64,000 nucleotides of DNA from JAGOJE01 sp964553715 (GCA_964553715.1 CAZKKY010000002.1:29633-93632); one strand, 5' to 3'. Positions 27,510 through 37,423 are shown, numbered from the stretch's first letter. The notes: a model not told the origin generated them from the letters alone. A program made the numbers and translations.

Positions 27510-29150
27510 ATGCTTCTTAGTTTATCTATAAGAAATTTTATTTTAATTGATCAGCTGGATCTTGATTTATCGAGAGGCCTTCATGTTATTACTGGCGAGA
27601 CTGGTGCTGGTAAATCTATTCTCCTCGATGCTATGCTATTTTGTCTTGGACATAATTTTAGTACCGATTTAATCAAAAAAGGTTCTGAAAGCTGCACGGT
27701 AAGCTTAGAGATAAAAGTGCCAGAAAGTATTATAGAATATTTAAAAGAACATGCCATAGATCATGACGGCTTTCTTATAATCAAACGCCAGCAGCTTACA
27801 AATAATCGTAAAAAGATTTTTATTAACGATCAACTAGTTAGCCAAAAACTCATAGAACATTTATCTAGTCATTTAGTAGAAATTCACGGACAAAATACGC
27901 ATAGCACTTTACTAAATCCATCTTCACATATCTCTATCATAGATAGCTACGGCAATCTTGATAGAATGACAAAAGAACTTAAAGATATATTTAGATCCTG
28001 GAAAACTCTAGAAAGCGATCTTGCATCTATAGAAAGAGAGCGTAATGATATAGAAAAAGAAATAGATTATCTAACATTCGTAACAGATGAATTAAAATCA
28101 CTAGACGTACAAGAAGGTGAAGAGCAAGAACTTTCAAACATCAGAATAGAGGTGCAAAAACAACAAAAGAATAGGGCCATAGTTAAGGATATATATGATT
28201 CTCTTACAAACCCCTCAATTGATTCTCAGATTATTCAAGCTCAAAAAATTATAAATAGGCAAGATAAAGATGGTATCTTTAACGATGTGATAGAGCATCT
28301 TGATAAATCTCTATTTCATCTGGATGAATCTATAAAGTTTTTAGAGTCTAAAATGCATGAGGATGCTCTAAACGATATAGACACACTTGAAGAAAGGCTA
28401 TTTGCTATAAGAGGTATTGCTCGCAAACATAATATAAGCCCTGATGATATTCCCACATACTATGCTTCTTCTTTGGAAAAACTACTCCATCTGCAAAGTA
28501 AAATTACAATGCAGTCGGATCTAATATCTAAAATAGAAGAAATTAAAAGGCAATATTTAGATCTTGCGTCAAGCCTTTCTGCAAAAAGAAAAATAGCTGC
28601 AGAAGAGCTTGAAGAAAAAATAATGTCTGAATTATCATTTCTAAAAATGGAAAATGCCATATTTAAGGTCAGTTTTAAAGATCTTTCTATAAATTCTGCA
28701 ACAAGTTTGGGGCTTGATCAGGTTAGATTCATAGCATCTACAAACCCTGGAACAGAAATGGAAGAAATACATAAAATTGCATCAGGCGGAGAATTATCTA
28801 GATTCATGCTCGCAATTAAGGTTGCTCTATTTGATAAATTCACAAAACCGACCATAATCTTTGATGAAGTAGATACCGGTATTGGCGGAGTAGTAGCCGA
28901 CGCTGTAGGAGAAAGACTTAAATTTTTATCCGGAGCATCGCAGGTAATAGTCATTACACACCAGCCACAAGTAGCAGGCAAAGCAACAAACCATATTTTT
29001 GTTTTCAAAAAGCAGGGTAAAGATAGTACATCAACTAATGCAAAAATCCTCTCAGATGAAGAAAAGCTAGAAGAAATAGCAAGGATGATCTCTGGTCAGA
29101 CTATTACTTCTATATCTCGCAAGGCTGCAGAAGAGCTAATACAAGGATAA
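27510..29150 (+). CDS. recN: DNA repair protein RecN
   Basis: SMC-like ATPase that acts at double-strand breaks. It has 546 residues. Walker A GETGAGKSILLDAM is near the N terminus, a long coiled coil spans about residues 150-380, and the C-terminal head has the signature IASGGELSRFMLAIK and Walker B TIIFDEVDTGIGG, then VITHQPQVAGKA. It is followed by a PcrA-type helicase after 167 bases. Confidence 0.95.
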   Translation: MLLSLSIRNFILIDQLDLDLSRGLHVITGETGAGKSILLDAMLFCLGHNFSTDLIKKGSESCTVSLEIKVPESIIEYLKEHAIDHDGFLIIKRQQLTNNRKKIFINDQLVSQKLIEHLSSHLVEIHGQNTHSTLLNPSSHISIIDSYGNLDRMTKELKDIFRSWKTLESDLASIERERNDIEKEIDYLTFVTDELKSLDVQEGEEQELSNIRIEVQKQQKNRAIVKDIYDSLTNPSIDSQIIQAQKIINRQDKDGIFNDVIEHLDKSLFHLDESIKFLESKMHEDALNDIDTLEERLFAIRGIARKHNISPDDIPTYYASSLEKLLHLQSKITMQSDLISKIEEIKRQYLDLASSLSAKRKIAAEELEEKIMSELSFLKMENAIFKVSFKDLSINSATSLGLDQVRFIASTNPGTEMEEIHKIASGGELSRFMLAIKVALFDKFTKPTIIFDEVDTGIGGVVADAVGERLKFLSGASQVIVITHQPQVAGKATNHIFVFKKQGKDSTSTNAKILSDEEKLEEIARMISGQTITSISRKAAEELIQG

Positions 29151-29317
29151 ATTAACCCAACTACTGAAACAGACATAAAAGCTTAAGTATAGTAATCTTA
29201 TAAATAAAGCTGTTCTAATTAAAAGAGATATCTGATATAAGAGCTTTAATTAAAGTTAGGCAAATTACATGATGATTATATGAGATTTGGCTTAATAATA
29301 TATTTAATAGGATAGAC

Positions 29318-31483
29318 GTGAGTTATTTGGAAAAACTAAATACAGCACAAAGAGAAGCTGTTACACAAACAGAGGGTCCTCTTTTAGTGCTAGCAGGGGC
29401 AGGAACTGGCAAAACCAGAGTACTGACTCATAGAATAGCTCATATAGTTGATCAAAAGCTTGCAGAGCCTTCTAATATTTTAGCAGTTACATTCACCAAC
29501 AAAGCATCGCGCGAGATGCAAGAAAGAGTGATTCAAATTACAAATAATTGTGCTGGTCTTAATATAGGTACTTTTCATTCTATAAGCGCAAAAATGCTAC
29601 GCAGATATGCAAATTATTTCGATTTATCACCTTATTTTAGTATAGCATCATATGACGATCAAATTAAGCTTGTAAAAGAGCTTATGATAAGTCGTAATAT
29701 AGATATCAAAAACACCACTCCAAAAACCATCTTAAACATAATATCTAAATGGAAAGATATGGGATTGTTACCAGCTAAGGTATCTAGATCTGATATTACA
29801 TCTTCTATATATCAAATTGCTTACGATATTTATCCTGATTATCAGTCTAGGCTTGTTAAATCTAATGCTGTAGATTTTGGTGATCTATTGCTTTACAATA
29901 ACGAACTATTAATAAACAACGCTGATATTCTCTCTAGCTATCAAAATTCTTTTAAATATGTTATGATTGATGAATATCAAGATACTAACTCTGTACAATA
30001 TGTATGGGCAAGAATGATTGCTGCAGCTCATGGAAATATATGCTGTGTAGGGGATGATGATCAATCAATTTATGGGTGGAGAGGAGCAGAAGTTGGAAAT
30101 ATCTTGCGCTTTGAAAAAGATTTCAAAAATGCAAAAATCATCAAGTTAGAACAAAATTATAGATCTTCCAAACCAATATTAATCGCTGCTGATAGTGTTA
30201 TCAAAAACAACATGCAGCGCCATAGTAAAACTTTATGGACTAATGACCCTGAAGGAGAAAAAATCAAAATCATCTCTTGTAGAAACGATAAAGAAGAGGC
30301 CAAATATGTTATCTCTAAGATACAAAACCTCATACGAAACAATAATCTTACCGCAAGTGATATTGCTATTTTAGTAAGAATTGGTGCCCAAACAAGACCC
30401 TTTGAAGAAGCATTAATATCATCTGCTATACCATATAGAATTATAGGCGGATTAAAATTCTATGAACGTATGGAAATAAAAGATGTACTATCTTATATCA
30501 GAGTATCTATCAATAATGATGATGATATAGCGTTAGAACGCATAATAAATGTACCAAAACGAGGTATTGGTGATAGTACAATAGCCACTCTTAAAAGCTA
30601 TGCACAAGAAAATAATATCTCAATATTACGCTCAGTCAAAGAAATGATAGAGAAAGGGTTAATAAAAAATAAAATTGCTATCACTTTATCATCTCTTGTA
30701 GCTTCATTTGAATCTTGGAATAATTTATCTAGCAACTATACACCATCTGATTTAGTAAAAAGAATTCTAGAAGAATCAGGATATTTTCCTAATTTAAAAC
30801 AAGAAAAAACTGAAGAGTCAAAAGCAAGAATAGATAATATTAATGAAATGCTAAGGGCAATTTCAGATTTTAGTGATATTAGGTCTTTTGTTGAACATGC
30901 AAGCCTTGTGATGGAAAATGATAATCCAACAGATAATAGTGGATTTGTTAGCCTTATGACTCTGCATGCTGCAAAAGGTCTAGAATTTAATGCCGTATTC
31001 CTACCTGGATGGGAAGAAGGAATATTCCCTCATCAAAGATCAATTAATGAAGACCCTGTAAAAGGCATAGAGGAAGAAAGACGTATAGCTTATGTTGGTA
31101 TAACAAGAGCTAAAAAATTTTTGTGGATTACTCACTCAGAAAGCAGATTTCTTTTTAATGAATTTGTTACCTCAATTCCCTCAAGATTTTTAAATGAAAT
31201 TCCCAATGAAATAAGCGAAAAAGCAACAGCATGGCAAAGATATGATCCTGTTATATTTAACAATAGTAACAATTTTAAAAAACATAATATGGTAAAAGAT
31301 AACAATACGATGAGCGGTAGTTATAAGGACTATAAGCTCTCTGACGGTTTTTCTCCGGGAGCCAAAGTATCTCATATATCATTTGGAGAAGGAAGAATTA
31401 TAAGAAGGAATATAGATAATTTAGAAATCATTTTTAAAGATGGAATCAAAACGATAAAGAAAAATTTTGTAAAATTGTTGTAA
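29318..31483 (+). CDS. UvrD/PcrA-type DNA helicase (superfamily 1)
   Basis: 3'-5' helicase for repair and replication-conflict resolution. The 721 residues start at a GTG after a GGAT site. Motifs in order: AGAGTGKTRVLTHRI (I), TFTNKASREM (Ia), MIDEYQDTN (II), GDDDQSIYGWRGAE (III), EQNYRSSKPIL (IV), MTLHAAKGLEFNAVFLPGWE (V) and RRIAYVGITRAKK (VI). The C terminus ends in a Tudor-like segment (GAKVSHISFGEGRII) as in PcrA, so pcrA is the more likely name; the proteobacterial uvrD label would also fit. Confidence 0.93.
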   Translation: MSYLEKLNTAQREAVTQTEGPLLVLAGAGTGKTRVLTHRIAHIVDQKLAEPSNILAVTFTNKASREMQERVIQITNNCAGLNIGTFHSISAKMLRRYANYFDLSPYFSIASYDDQIKLVKELMISRNIDIKNTTPKTILNIISKWKDMGLLPAKVSRSDITSSIYQIAYDIYPDYQSRLVKSNAVDFGDLLLYNNELLINNADILSSYQNSFKYVMIDEYQDTNSVQYVWARMIAAAHGNICCVGDDDQSIYGWRGAEVGNILRFEKDFKNAKIIKLEQNYRSSKPILIAADSVIKNNMQRHSKTLWTNDPEGEKIKIISCRNDKEEAKYVISKIQNLIRNNNLTASDIAILVRIGAQTRPFEEALISSAIPYRIIGGLKFYERMEIKDVLSYIRVSINNDDDIALERIINVPKRGIGDSTIATLKSYAQENNISILRSVKEMIEKGLIKNKIAITLSSLVASFESWNNLSSNYTPSDLVKRILEESGYFPNLKQEKTEESKARIDNINEMLRAISDFSDIRSFVEHASLVMENDNPTDNSGFVSLMTLHAAKGLEFNAVFLPGWEEGIFPHQRSINEDPVKGIEEERRIAYVGITRAKKFLWITHSESRFLFNEFVTSIPSRFLNEIPNEISEKATAWQRYDPVIFNNSNNFKKHNMVKDNNTMSGSYKDYKLSDGFSPGAKVSHISFGEGRIIRRNIDNLEIIFKDGIKTIKKNFVKLL

Positions 31484-31537
31484 AATTTAGTAAATTTATT
31501 ATTGTATTATTACAACAAAATTAACAATGAACCAATC

Positions 31538-32380
31538 ATGAAATGGACAGACCCTATACTCATGGAAGAAAAAGATAAGGGCATTATTCCTTATCTATGT
31601 CAATATTACCAAAAGAATATTGATTTGAGTCAATTAAAAGAACAAATAAATCAAACTCTTCAAAACATAGAACTTACTCCTAGAGAATATCTAGATTGTT
31701 ATACTACTGGATATCAGGACCCTGCGTTACGTGGTAGAATAAAATATGGCCTACCCATTACATTCTGTATTGATTATAACTTATATAAAATATTAGAGTT
31801 TCTTTTTATAGAATATAATATGAACCCCATCCCTAGAAAAATAATTGATGGCATGGGGCCATTACATCTTGCTTGCATTAATGGCAATATAAAAATAGTA
31901 GAATTATTAATCAATTCTTATCAGAGTAATGGATACGACCTAAGAGAATCTATAAATCAGTATAGTTATGACTATCTTCAAGAAAATCCATCTGAATATC
32001 CTATTAAAACACCTTTGATATATGCTTCAATTGCTAACCATACTAAAATAGTAAAATTACTGATGGAAAATGGAGCTAATCCTAGAAATACTGACGAAAA
32101 TGGTGATACAGCTTTTTATCATACATTTTATAATGCAAAAACCAAAAATTTAGATATAGCTGCAATGGTTACTAATTCTTGCTACGACATCTTTTTATTA
32201 AAGTGGAACAAGATAAAAAACTTACATATTAACCATATTATATATCCAGAAGATCAAAATACCTGGAATGTGAATTCTCCAGAGTACTACATACAATCCC
32301 AAAGATATGAAGCAGATATACCTAAACTAAATCTAGAAACTTTAGGAAACTTTAATTACTTAGTTGAAGAAATCACATAA
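31538..32380 (+). CDS. ankyrin-repeat protein, paralogue 1
   Basis: A 280-residue soluble protein. The frame is open from a TTG at 31502; I prefer the ATG at 31538. Ankyrin-type repeats lie at about residues 105-210 (GPLHLACINGNIKIVELLI, TPLIYASIANHTKIVKLLMENGANP, DENGDTAFYH). The N-terminal 100 residues and C-terminal 60 are not recognised. The next gene is a diverged copy with the same plan. Overlap of the upstream region with the helicase 3' end leaves a short, AT-rich leader. It may be a host-directed effector, by analogy only. Confidence 0.83.
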   Translation: MKWTDPILMEEKDKGIIPYLCQYYQKNIDLSQLKEQINQTLQNIELTPREYLDCYTTGYQDPALRGRIKYGLPITFCIDYNLYKILEFLFIEYNMNPIPRKIIDGMGPLHLACINGNIKIVELLINSYQSNGYDLRESINQYSYDYLQENPSEYPIKTPLIYASIANHTKIVKLLMENGANPRNTDENGDTAFYHTFYNAKTKNLDIAAMVTNSCYDIFLLKWNKIKNLHINHIIYPEDQNTWNVNSPEYYIQSQRYEADIPKLNLETLGNFNYLVEEIT

Positions 32381-32483
32381 AGGATTCAAATAGCATAAAA
32401 ATGTAAAGTAAGAATTGTTAAAAATTTTCTTAGATTCTTACAAATGTTATTATATTAACTAGACAAAGAACAAGCGAGCCATA

Positions 32484-33458
32484 ATGACATATAAATTCAA
32501 ACCCTTGCAACCTAGAATCTTTAATGTTATTCTACTATATAAAGAAAAACAAATCGACTATAATAAATTAGTATCCGAATTTGAGATTTGGATTAGTAAT
32601 TCTACAATTAATGCACCTATTCAATATCCATATCCTTATAGCGTAAATAAGAATACTCCAATAAAGACGGGTACTATAATTACACTAGCTATAGATTATA
32701 ATATAACTGATTTGCTAAAAATAATTCTTGATAATACAAAATATATTGTAAAACCTAACTCAATATGTCGATTTAGCGGAGACCCATTACTAACTATAGC
32801 TTGTCAAAACAATCATTTTGAAATCGCTAAGATGTTAATAGAAAAATATAAAGAATCTATAAAACATGAAAATTTTTTAAAAAAAAGTACCCTACTTAAA
32901 GCTTTTATAAATCAGCCCTCTAGAAATCTAGAGGAAGAAAAATATGTTTTTAATAACAAACCATCTATATATCCTGAAGAACATTTTTTAAAGGACAGAC
33001 CTATATTTAAAGCTCTAAACAAAAACTTAGATCCTAAATTAATAGAGCTTCTGTTGTTAAACGGTGCTAGATGTGATGTTAAAGATGAAAATGGACTCAC
33101 TCCATTTAAATATTCAGAAATCCTTGGTCGCAAAGACATCTCTAAAATGATTGTCCGAAGCGGCTCCTGCCCCTTACTAGATATTCTTAAATATAGTTAT
33201 AATAAATTATTCAAAAAACCTTCAAATAAGGTATTCATATCGCCAATACACGATCAAAAAGAAGAAAAAAATGATGATGATGATAATAATAATTCAGAAA
33301 AAGATGATATTGTGGACTTTAAAGATACATTCACACAATATCTGCAGAAATCATTAAAACAAAAGGAAGAAGAACGATATTTTGCTACTTTAGAAAACGA
33401 TATTGATGATGTTCTTACTATAGGACACAATGAACCTATTGCAGATTGTACGAAATAA
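32484..33458 (+). CDS. ankyrin-repeat protein, paralogue 2
   Basis: A 324-residue soluble protein, paralogue of the preceding gene. Shared landmarks include LAIDYNITDLLKIIL (FCIDYNLYKILEFLF in the neighbour) and LIELLLLNGARCDVKDENG (IVKLLMENGANPRNTDENG). Ankyrin repeats lie at about residues 97-115 and 175-235. It has an extra C-terminal tail of about 60 residues with an Asp/Asn/Glu-rich linker and a final helix. A promoter for ssrA is embedded around its stop codon. Confidence 0.83.
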   Translation: MTYKFKPLQPRIFNVILLYKEKQIDYNKLVSEFEIWISNSTINAPIQYPYPYSVNKNTPIKTGTIITLAIDYNITDLLKIILDNTKYIVKPNSICRFSGDPLLTIACQNNHFEIAKMLIEKYKESIKHENFLKKSTLLKAFINQPSRNLEEEKYVFNNKPSIYPEEHFLKDRPIFKALNKNLDPKLIELLLLNGARCDVKDENGLTPFKYSEILGRKDISKMIVRSGSCPLLDILKYSYNKLFKKPSNKVFISPIHDQKEEKNDDDDNNNSEKDDIVDFKDTFTQYLQKSLKQKEEERYFATLENDIDDVLTIGHNEPIADCTK

Positions 33459-33467
33459 AGCTATAAT
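33439..33467 (+). promoter_or_regulatory. promoter of ssrA
   Basis: TTGCAG (33439-33444) and TATAAT (33462-33467) are separated by 17 bases. This gives a start near 33474, just before the acceptor piece of tmRNA. The -35 box lies inside the last codons of the upstream ankyrin gene. Confidence 0.6.
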
Positions 33468-33473
33468 CAGAAT

Positions 33474-33758
33474 TGCTGAAAATGCTATGGTAATAAACGC
33501 TGCTTATAATAGGGGTTGCGGACCCGGGGGCGGTACCCGGCGCTTCCACCATCTTTTTATGGGGGCGAAATAGGATCGACGTGCTTTGAAAGAAGTTGCT
33601 TTTACTCGGAATGATTCCACCGGATCTTCGGATTTTGGGTCAAAAACAATAAATGCAAACGATAACGTGGAAACACGTAATTTTGCTGTTGCTGCTTAAT
33701 TAAGTAGCAATTACGGGGTTTGGGGGCTTTCCTGGCAACAGAATAAGCCCTGTATCTC
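33474..33758 (+). ncRNA. ssrA: transfer-messenger RNA, circularly permuted (two-piece)
   Basis: Rescues stalled ribosomes. Gene order is permuted: the acceptor piece comes first and ends CGCTTCC-A-CCA (33541-33551). A nine-base spacer follows, then the coding piece opens GGGGGCG (33561). The two pieces pair as the acceptor stem, with a G-U at the third pair as needed for alanyl-tRNA synthetase. The conserved GGATCGACG follows. The tag frame starts at the GCA at 33655 and reads ANDNVETRNFAVAA, stop at 33697-33699. Permutation is a hallmark of alphaproteobacteria. The outer ends are approximate. Confidence 0.93.
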
Positions 33759-33845
33759 TATTAATCCACTTATTACGAAAATATATTATGTTTTTGACTT
33801 TTTAGGAGAAATATATATGTTGGTCTAAGTAATGTTGTTATTATT

Positions 33846-33932
33846 GCCCCTGTGGTGAAATTGGTAGACGCGGCAGACTCAAAATCTGCAGCCTGCAAGG
33901 GCGTGCTGGTTCAAGTCCGGCCAGGGGCACCA
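33846..33932 (+). tRNA. tRNA-Leu (anticodon CAA)
   Basis: An 87-base tRNA including an encoded CCA, with the long variable arm of class II tRNAs. Acceptor GCCCCTG pairs with CAGGGGC; anticodon loop CTCAAAA holds CAA; T loop TTCAAGT. A TTGACT/TATGTT pair with 16-base spacing (33794-33821) lies just upstream and may be its promoter. Confidence 0.96.
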
Positions 33933-33964
33933 TAACTGCGATTAATAATTTTTGAGTTTTATTT

Positions 33965-34711
33965 ATGAGCTTGATTAAAAAACTTCTTATCTTAGTTCTA
34001 CCATTTTTGCTAGTTTCTTGTAAAACAGCTAAAGAAGATCTTACAATTACTCCAGCGAATACTTTATATGCTAATGCTAAGTCTTTAATGGAACAAAAAA
34101 AATATAAAGAATCTGCCCAAGAATTCAGTAAAATATATTTTCAGCATCCTGGAGATAGAATAACTCCTCAAGCTGAAATAATGCAAGCATATGCATTATA
34201 TCTTGCATCTAGATATGAAGAAGCGATAGATGTATTAGATCATTTTACAAAACTACACCCTCTACATGAAGATATCGCTTATGTCTTTTATCTAAAAGCA
34301 TTATGTTTCTATATGGATATTTCAGATGCTGAGCATGACCAAGGCAAAACTGTATCTGCAAATCTTGCTTTTTCTGATGTAATTAATAGATTCCCATCTA
34401 GTAAATATGCGGTCGATTCAAGTCTAAAACTTGATCTAGTGAGAGATCATCTAGCTGGTTCTGAGATGAACATAGGGCGTGTTTATATCAAAAAACAAAA
34501 TCCTATCGCAGCAGTAAAGCGCTTTCAATATGTTATACAAAACTTTCAAACTACCAATCATATTACAGAAGCTTTATATAGAATGGTTGAATGTTATACA
34601 ATGCTTGGCATAAAGGATGAAGCTTTTAAATATGCTGCTGTTCTTGGACATAATTACCCTGATAGCATATGGTATAATAAGGCATACCTTCTAATTAACA
34701 AACATAAGTGA
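33965..34711 (+). CDS. bamD: outer membrane assembly lipoprotein BamD
   Basis: Periplasmic lipoprotein of the BAM complex, which inserts beta-barrel proteins such as the autotransporter at 51-56 kb. The 248 residues begin with a lipoprotein signal peptide ending in the lipobox LVSC (Cys19). TPR-like helices follow (YKESAQEFSKIYFQHPG, ASRYEEAIDVLDHFTKLHP, NPIAAVKRFQYVIQNF). It ends two bases before the stop of the convergent mscS-like gene. Confidence 0.92.
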   Translation: MSLIKKLLILVLPFLLVSCKTAKEDLTITPANTLYANAKSLMEQKKYKESAQEFSKIYFQHPGDRITPQAEIMQAYALYLASRYEEAIDVLDHFTKLHPLHEDIAYVFYLKALCFYMDISDAEHDQGKTVSANLAFSDVINRFPSSKYAVDSSLKLDLVRDHLAGSEMNIGRVYIKKQNPIAAVKRFQYVIQNFQTTNHITEALYRMVECYTMLGIKDEAFKYAAVLGHNYPDSIWYNKAYLLINKHK

Positions 34712-34713
34712 TG

Positions 34714-35673
34714 CTATTTCTTAGAAGATTCTACAGGGCTTGAAAACTTAATATTATTTTTTTGAAACTCTTTCCAGATGTTGAGTAATATCTGGCTTTT
34801 GATTTTACTAACTCCTTCTGTGACATTTTCTACCCAAAAGCAAAATTTCAAATTAGCAGATCCATTATCAAAATTTTTAAGATCACATTTTGGACCTTCA
34901 GGATCATGCAGTACAGAAGAATCATTATGAGATACTAAAAGAACTATATTAATAGCTTTTTCTATATCTGTTTCATAATCTAATGGTAAAATTATTTCAC
35001 ACCTAGCTTTTTTATTGCTAAATGTCCAGTTTACTACATGATTAGTAATAAAATCTTCATTCGGAATGATAACTTCTTTCCCATCAGGAGTTTCTATTAG
35101 AATATATCTAGCAGCGATTTGCTTAATAACACCCAAGATGCCAGTACTTGTTTCTATTAAGTCTCCCTCTTTTACGGATTGTTCAAATAATAAAATTATA
35201 CCACTGATAAAATTTGATGTTATTTTCTGTAAACCTATACCAATTCCTATACCTATAGCACCACTAAACACTGCTAAAGCAGTTATATCTATGCCCATAA
35301 AATGGAGCGCTATTATAGAACAAATGAAATAAATAGTAATTTGGAATGCTTTAGCTATCAATGCTTTATTAGAAGGTTCTAATATCCCTATAGATTTTAT
35401 TTTAGTGGATATAGTAGAGGAAATAATATTGGCTAGATAAACTATAAATGATAAAACTAATAAATCTCTAAGAATTGTGTACAATGATATTCTAGTTAAC
35501 CTAAAATATATGGCAAAAACTTCAGAATCTAAAAAATCTTTTATGGGACCTAAATAACCTGTTTTTTCTAGGATTATTAGGAGTAATACAGCAAAGATCA
35601 TTATATATTTTGTTGTCTTTGGACTGCACGTTATAAAAAAACGTCTAATTGTATCTATTAAAGAACTGAGCAT
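34714..35673 (-). CDS. MscS-family mechanosensitive channel
   Basis: Inner-membrane channel that releases solutes on osmotic downshock. The 319 residues show about four spans (residues 20-40, 58-80, 105-125, 130-150). The pore helix and following conserved segment read GAIGIGIGIGLQ and NFISGIILLFEQSVKEGDLIE, then a soluble C-terminal domain with PNEDFITNHVVNWTF. It starts 20 bases after the virB9 stop, so it is probably transcribed with virB8-virB9; this neighbourhood does not by itself imply a secretion role. Confidence 0.9.
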   Translation of the reverse strand: MLSSLIDTIRRFFITCSPKTTKYIMIFAVLLLIILEKTGYLGPIKDFLDSEVFAIYFRLTRISLYTILRDLLVLSFIVYLANIISSTISTKIKSIGILEPSNKALIAKAFQITIYFICSIIALHFMGIDITALAVFSGAIGIGIGIGLQKITSNFISGIILLFEQSVKEGDLIETSTGILGVIKQIAARYILIETPDGKEVIIPNEDFITNHVVNWTFSNKKARCEIILPLDYETDIEKAINIVLLVSHNDSSVLHDPEGPKCDLKNFDNGSANLKFCFWVENVTEGVSKIKSQILLNIWKEFQKNNIKFSSPVESSKK

Positions 35674-35693
35674 ATTTGATATCTTTTCTATGA

Positions 35694-36470
35694 TTAATAT
35701 AGTCTAAATGCTTCATTAAATACACAAACCACTTTTGTACCAAGCCTTATACTTAGCTTTGGAAAGACTTGCTCTATTATAAAAAGATTAGGATTTGTTG
35801 TACTTAATCTATAATTAACCATAGATTCATGGAGATTTTCATCTACTGCAAATATTGCAGGGATCTCTGCATTTTTATCTCTAAACTGCATATATGTAAA
35901 TTCTCCATCATCATATATTTTGATAGGAGAAATATCTTCAAAACCACTTATACTATAGTTAAAGTTATATTTCTCAGGATGCGTAAGATCAGGAGAAGAA
36001 TCAACTGATACTTGCCCAGAATGATATTGCATACTATCGTGATCCATCTCATCTGGGTATATAAATTTTAAGTTAAAGACTAGATCTGGATCTCTTATAT
36101 CTTCGGCTTCTTCTGCGTAGAGCTCAAAGAAATATGTGCGTTTATTCGTTATTAATGTCATATTTGTTGTTGCATCTTGTTCCATTGGTTTTATAAAAAT
36201 CCTAAATCCAGATGGAACTATCTGCCAGCTAGTAGTATCACCCATAGAAATACTTACAACTTCCTCGTCTTTTGACAATTCTATACAAGATTGATATCCA
36301 TAATATCCAGTATATTTAAATACATCATTCGGACTATAAGACATAATTCTAATACGGCTATCTATGGCAGTTGGACGAGATTCTCTAATAGCATTAACTT
36401 CTAAGGATGTTAAAGATAAAAATAGTACAAAAAAAGGGATTAGAATTTTTAATATATTATTTACGGGCAT
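35694..36470 (-). CDS. virB9: type IV secretion protein VirB9
   Basis: Outer-membrane core component of the VirB type IV secretion system. From the ATG at 36470, chosen because GGAG lies six bases upstream, it has 258 residues; an ATG at 36482 is the alternative. A signal peptide spans the first about 27 residues. The N-terminal domain holds SRIRIMSYSPNDVFKYTG and the C-terminal VirB7-binding domain is complete (PIKIYDDGEFTYMQF, MVNYRLS, SIRLGTKVVCVFNEAF). It overlaps virB8. The rest of the machine (virB10, B11, D4, B3-B6) is not in the window, as in other Rickettsiales with scattered T4SS islets. Confidence 0.92.
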   Translation of the reverse strand: MPVNNILKILIPFFVLFLSLTSLEVNAIRESRPTAIDSRIRIMSYSPNDVFKYTGYYGYQSCIELSKDEEVVSISMGDTTSWQIVPSGFRIFIKPMEQDATTNMTLITNKRTYFFELYAEEAEDIRDPDLVFNLKFIYPDEMDHDSMQYHSGQVSVDSSPDLTHPEKYNFNYSISGFEDISPIKIYDDGEFTYMQFRDKNAEIPAIFAVDENLHESMVNYRLSTTNPNLFIIEQVFPKLSIRLGTKVVCVFNEAFRLY

Positions 36471-37149
36471 TATTGTCTCCAACTAATTTTAGCTTATAAT
36501 CAGTGATTATAAAACGAAAGTTAGTGCCATTTGGTACGTTAAGATCTATTTTATCTGAATCAAAACTTATTGTTGATATCCAAGATAAATTTTCGAAAGA
36601 ATTTCCTCTATTATCTACAGCGGTTGAGATAAAATGTACTTCTGCAGAAGATTCATCTAAAAAAACCGTCTTCGTAATATTAATATATCGTTTTGCTTCC
36701 TGTTGATATCTTAATATGGGAGAATTAGTATTGTCAATATTTAGATAATTATAAAATTGATTGAACGAGACTCTATTTGAGGTTTTATGAACATATTTTA
36801 TTTGCTTCTCTAAATCAGTGTAGTCATATCTCTCTCTTTGTGATACATAACCTTCTATCATTATCTTTAATATAGAGTTTAATGGAGTATTCATAGAAAT
36901 AGCATGACGCACATTTGCTATTTTTTCAGCTCCTCCACTAACATAAATCGCATATTTTAACTGACGGACCAGGGGAAGAAGCGAGTTAATATTAATCGCA
37001 AGAATAATCAAAAGCAGTAGTAAAAATGATGTAATAACAAGTAGTAAAGATCTATGGCTAATAGGACTAATATACTTATTATAATACCATTTCCTTGAAT
37101 CGAGAAAATATTCTCCGCTATTTATGTATTCTCTTAATTCATTGTGCAT
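36457..37149 (-). CDS. virB8: type IV secretion protein VirB8
   Basis: Inner-membrane assembly factor of the type IV secretion channel. It has 230 residues: a short cytoplasmic N terminus with EYINSGEYFLDSRKWYYNKY, one membrane span (about 32-56), then a periplasmic NTF2-like domain. It is upstream of and overlaps virB9. A tiny virB7 gene lies divergently 274 bases away with an inverted repeat between. In Rickettsiales virB8 and virB9 are duplicated; which copy this is cannot be told here. Confidence 0.9.
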   Translation of the reverse strand: MHNELREYINSGEYFLDSRKWYYNKYISPISHRSLLLVITSFLLLLLIILAININSLLPLVRQLKYAIYVSGGAEKIANVRHAISMNTPLNSILKIMIEGYVSQRERYDYTDLEKQIKYVHKTSNRVSFNQFYNYLNIDNTNSPILRYQQEAKRYINITKTVFLDESSAEVHFISTAVDNRGNSFENLSWISTISFDSDKIDLNVPNGTNFRFIITDYKLKLVGDNNARK

Positions 37150-37306
37150 TTTACTATATCAATAATTAACATCAAATATTTCTAAAAACCCTCAGAGTTC
37201 ATTCAAAATTCTAGCAGAATTAATTTATGAAGAACCGAATATTTGTATATCTTATCTACTAACATATGATAAAAAACAATTATTGTTGCCAGTAAACACA
37301 TCTAAA

Positions 37307-37337
37307 ACATTTTATTGTTAGTAATTAAATAAAATGT
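37307..37337. promoter_or_regulatory. inverted repeat in the virB8/virB7 divergent intergenic region
   Basis: A perfect 10-bp inverted repeat (ACATTTTATT and AATAAAATGT) with an 11-base spacer. A smaller palindrome, AACAAT-T-ATTGTT, lies at 37275-37287. A candidate virB7 promoter is TTGTAA (37349) with TAATAT 17 bases on (37372). The position between divergent secretion genes suggests a shared operator; AT-rich chance pairing is possible. I see nothing else in the 274-base gap. Confidence 0.4.
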
Positions 37338-37423
37338 AGGCAATAAAATTGTAAGATTTGATTTAAATTATTAATATTATCTAAAATTCAAATTAAGTAA
37401 TAAATAACTAAAAACAAAATTTT

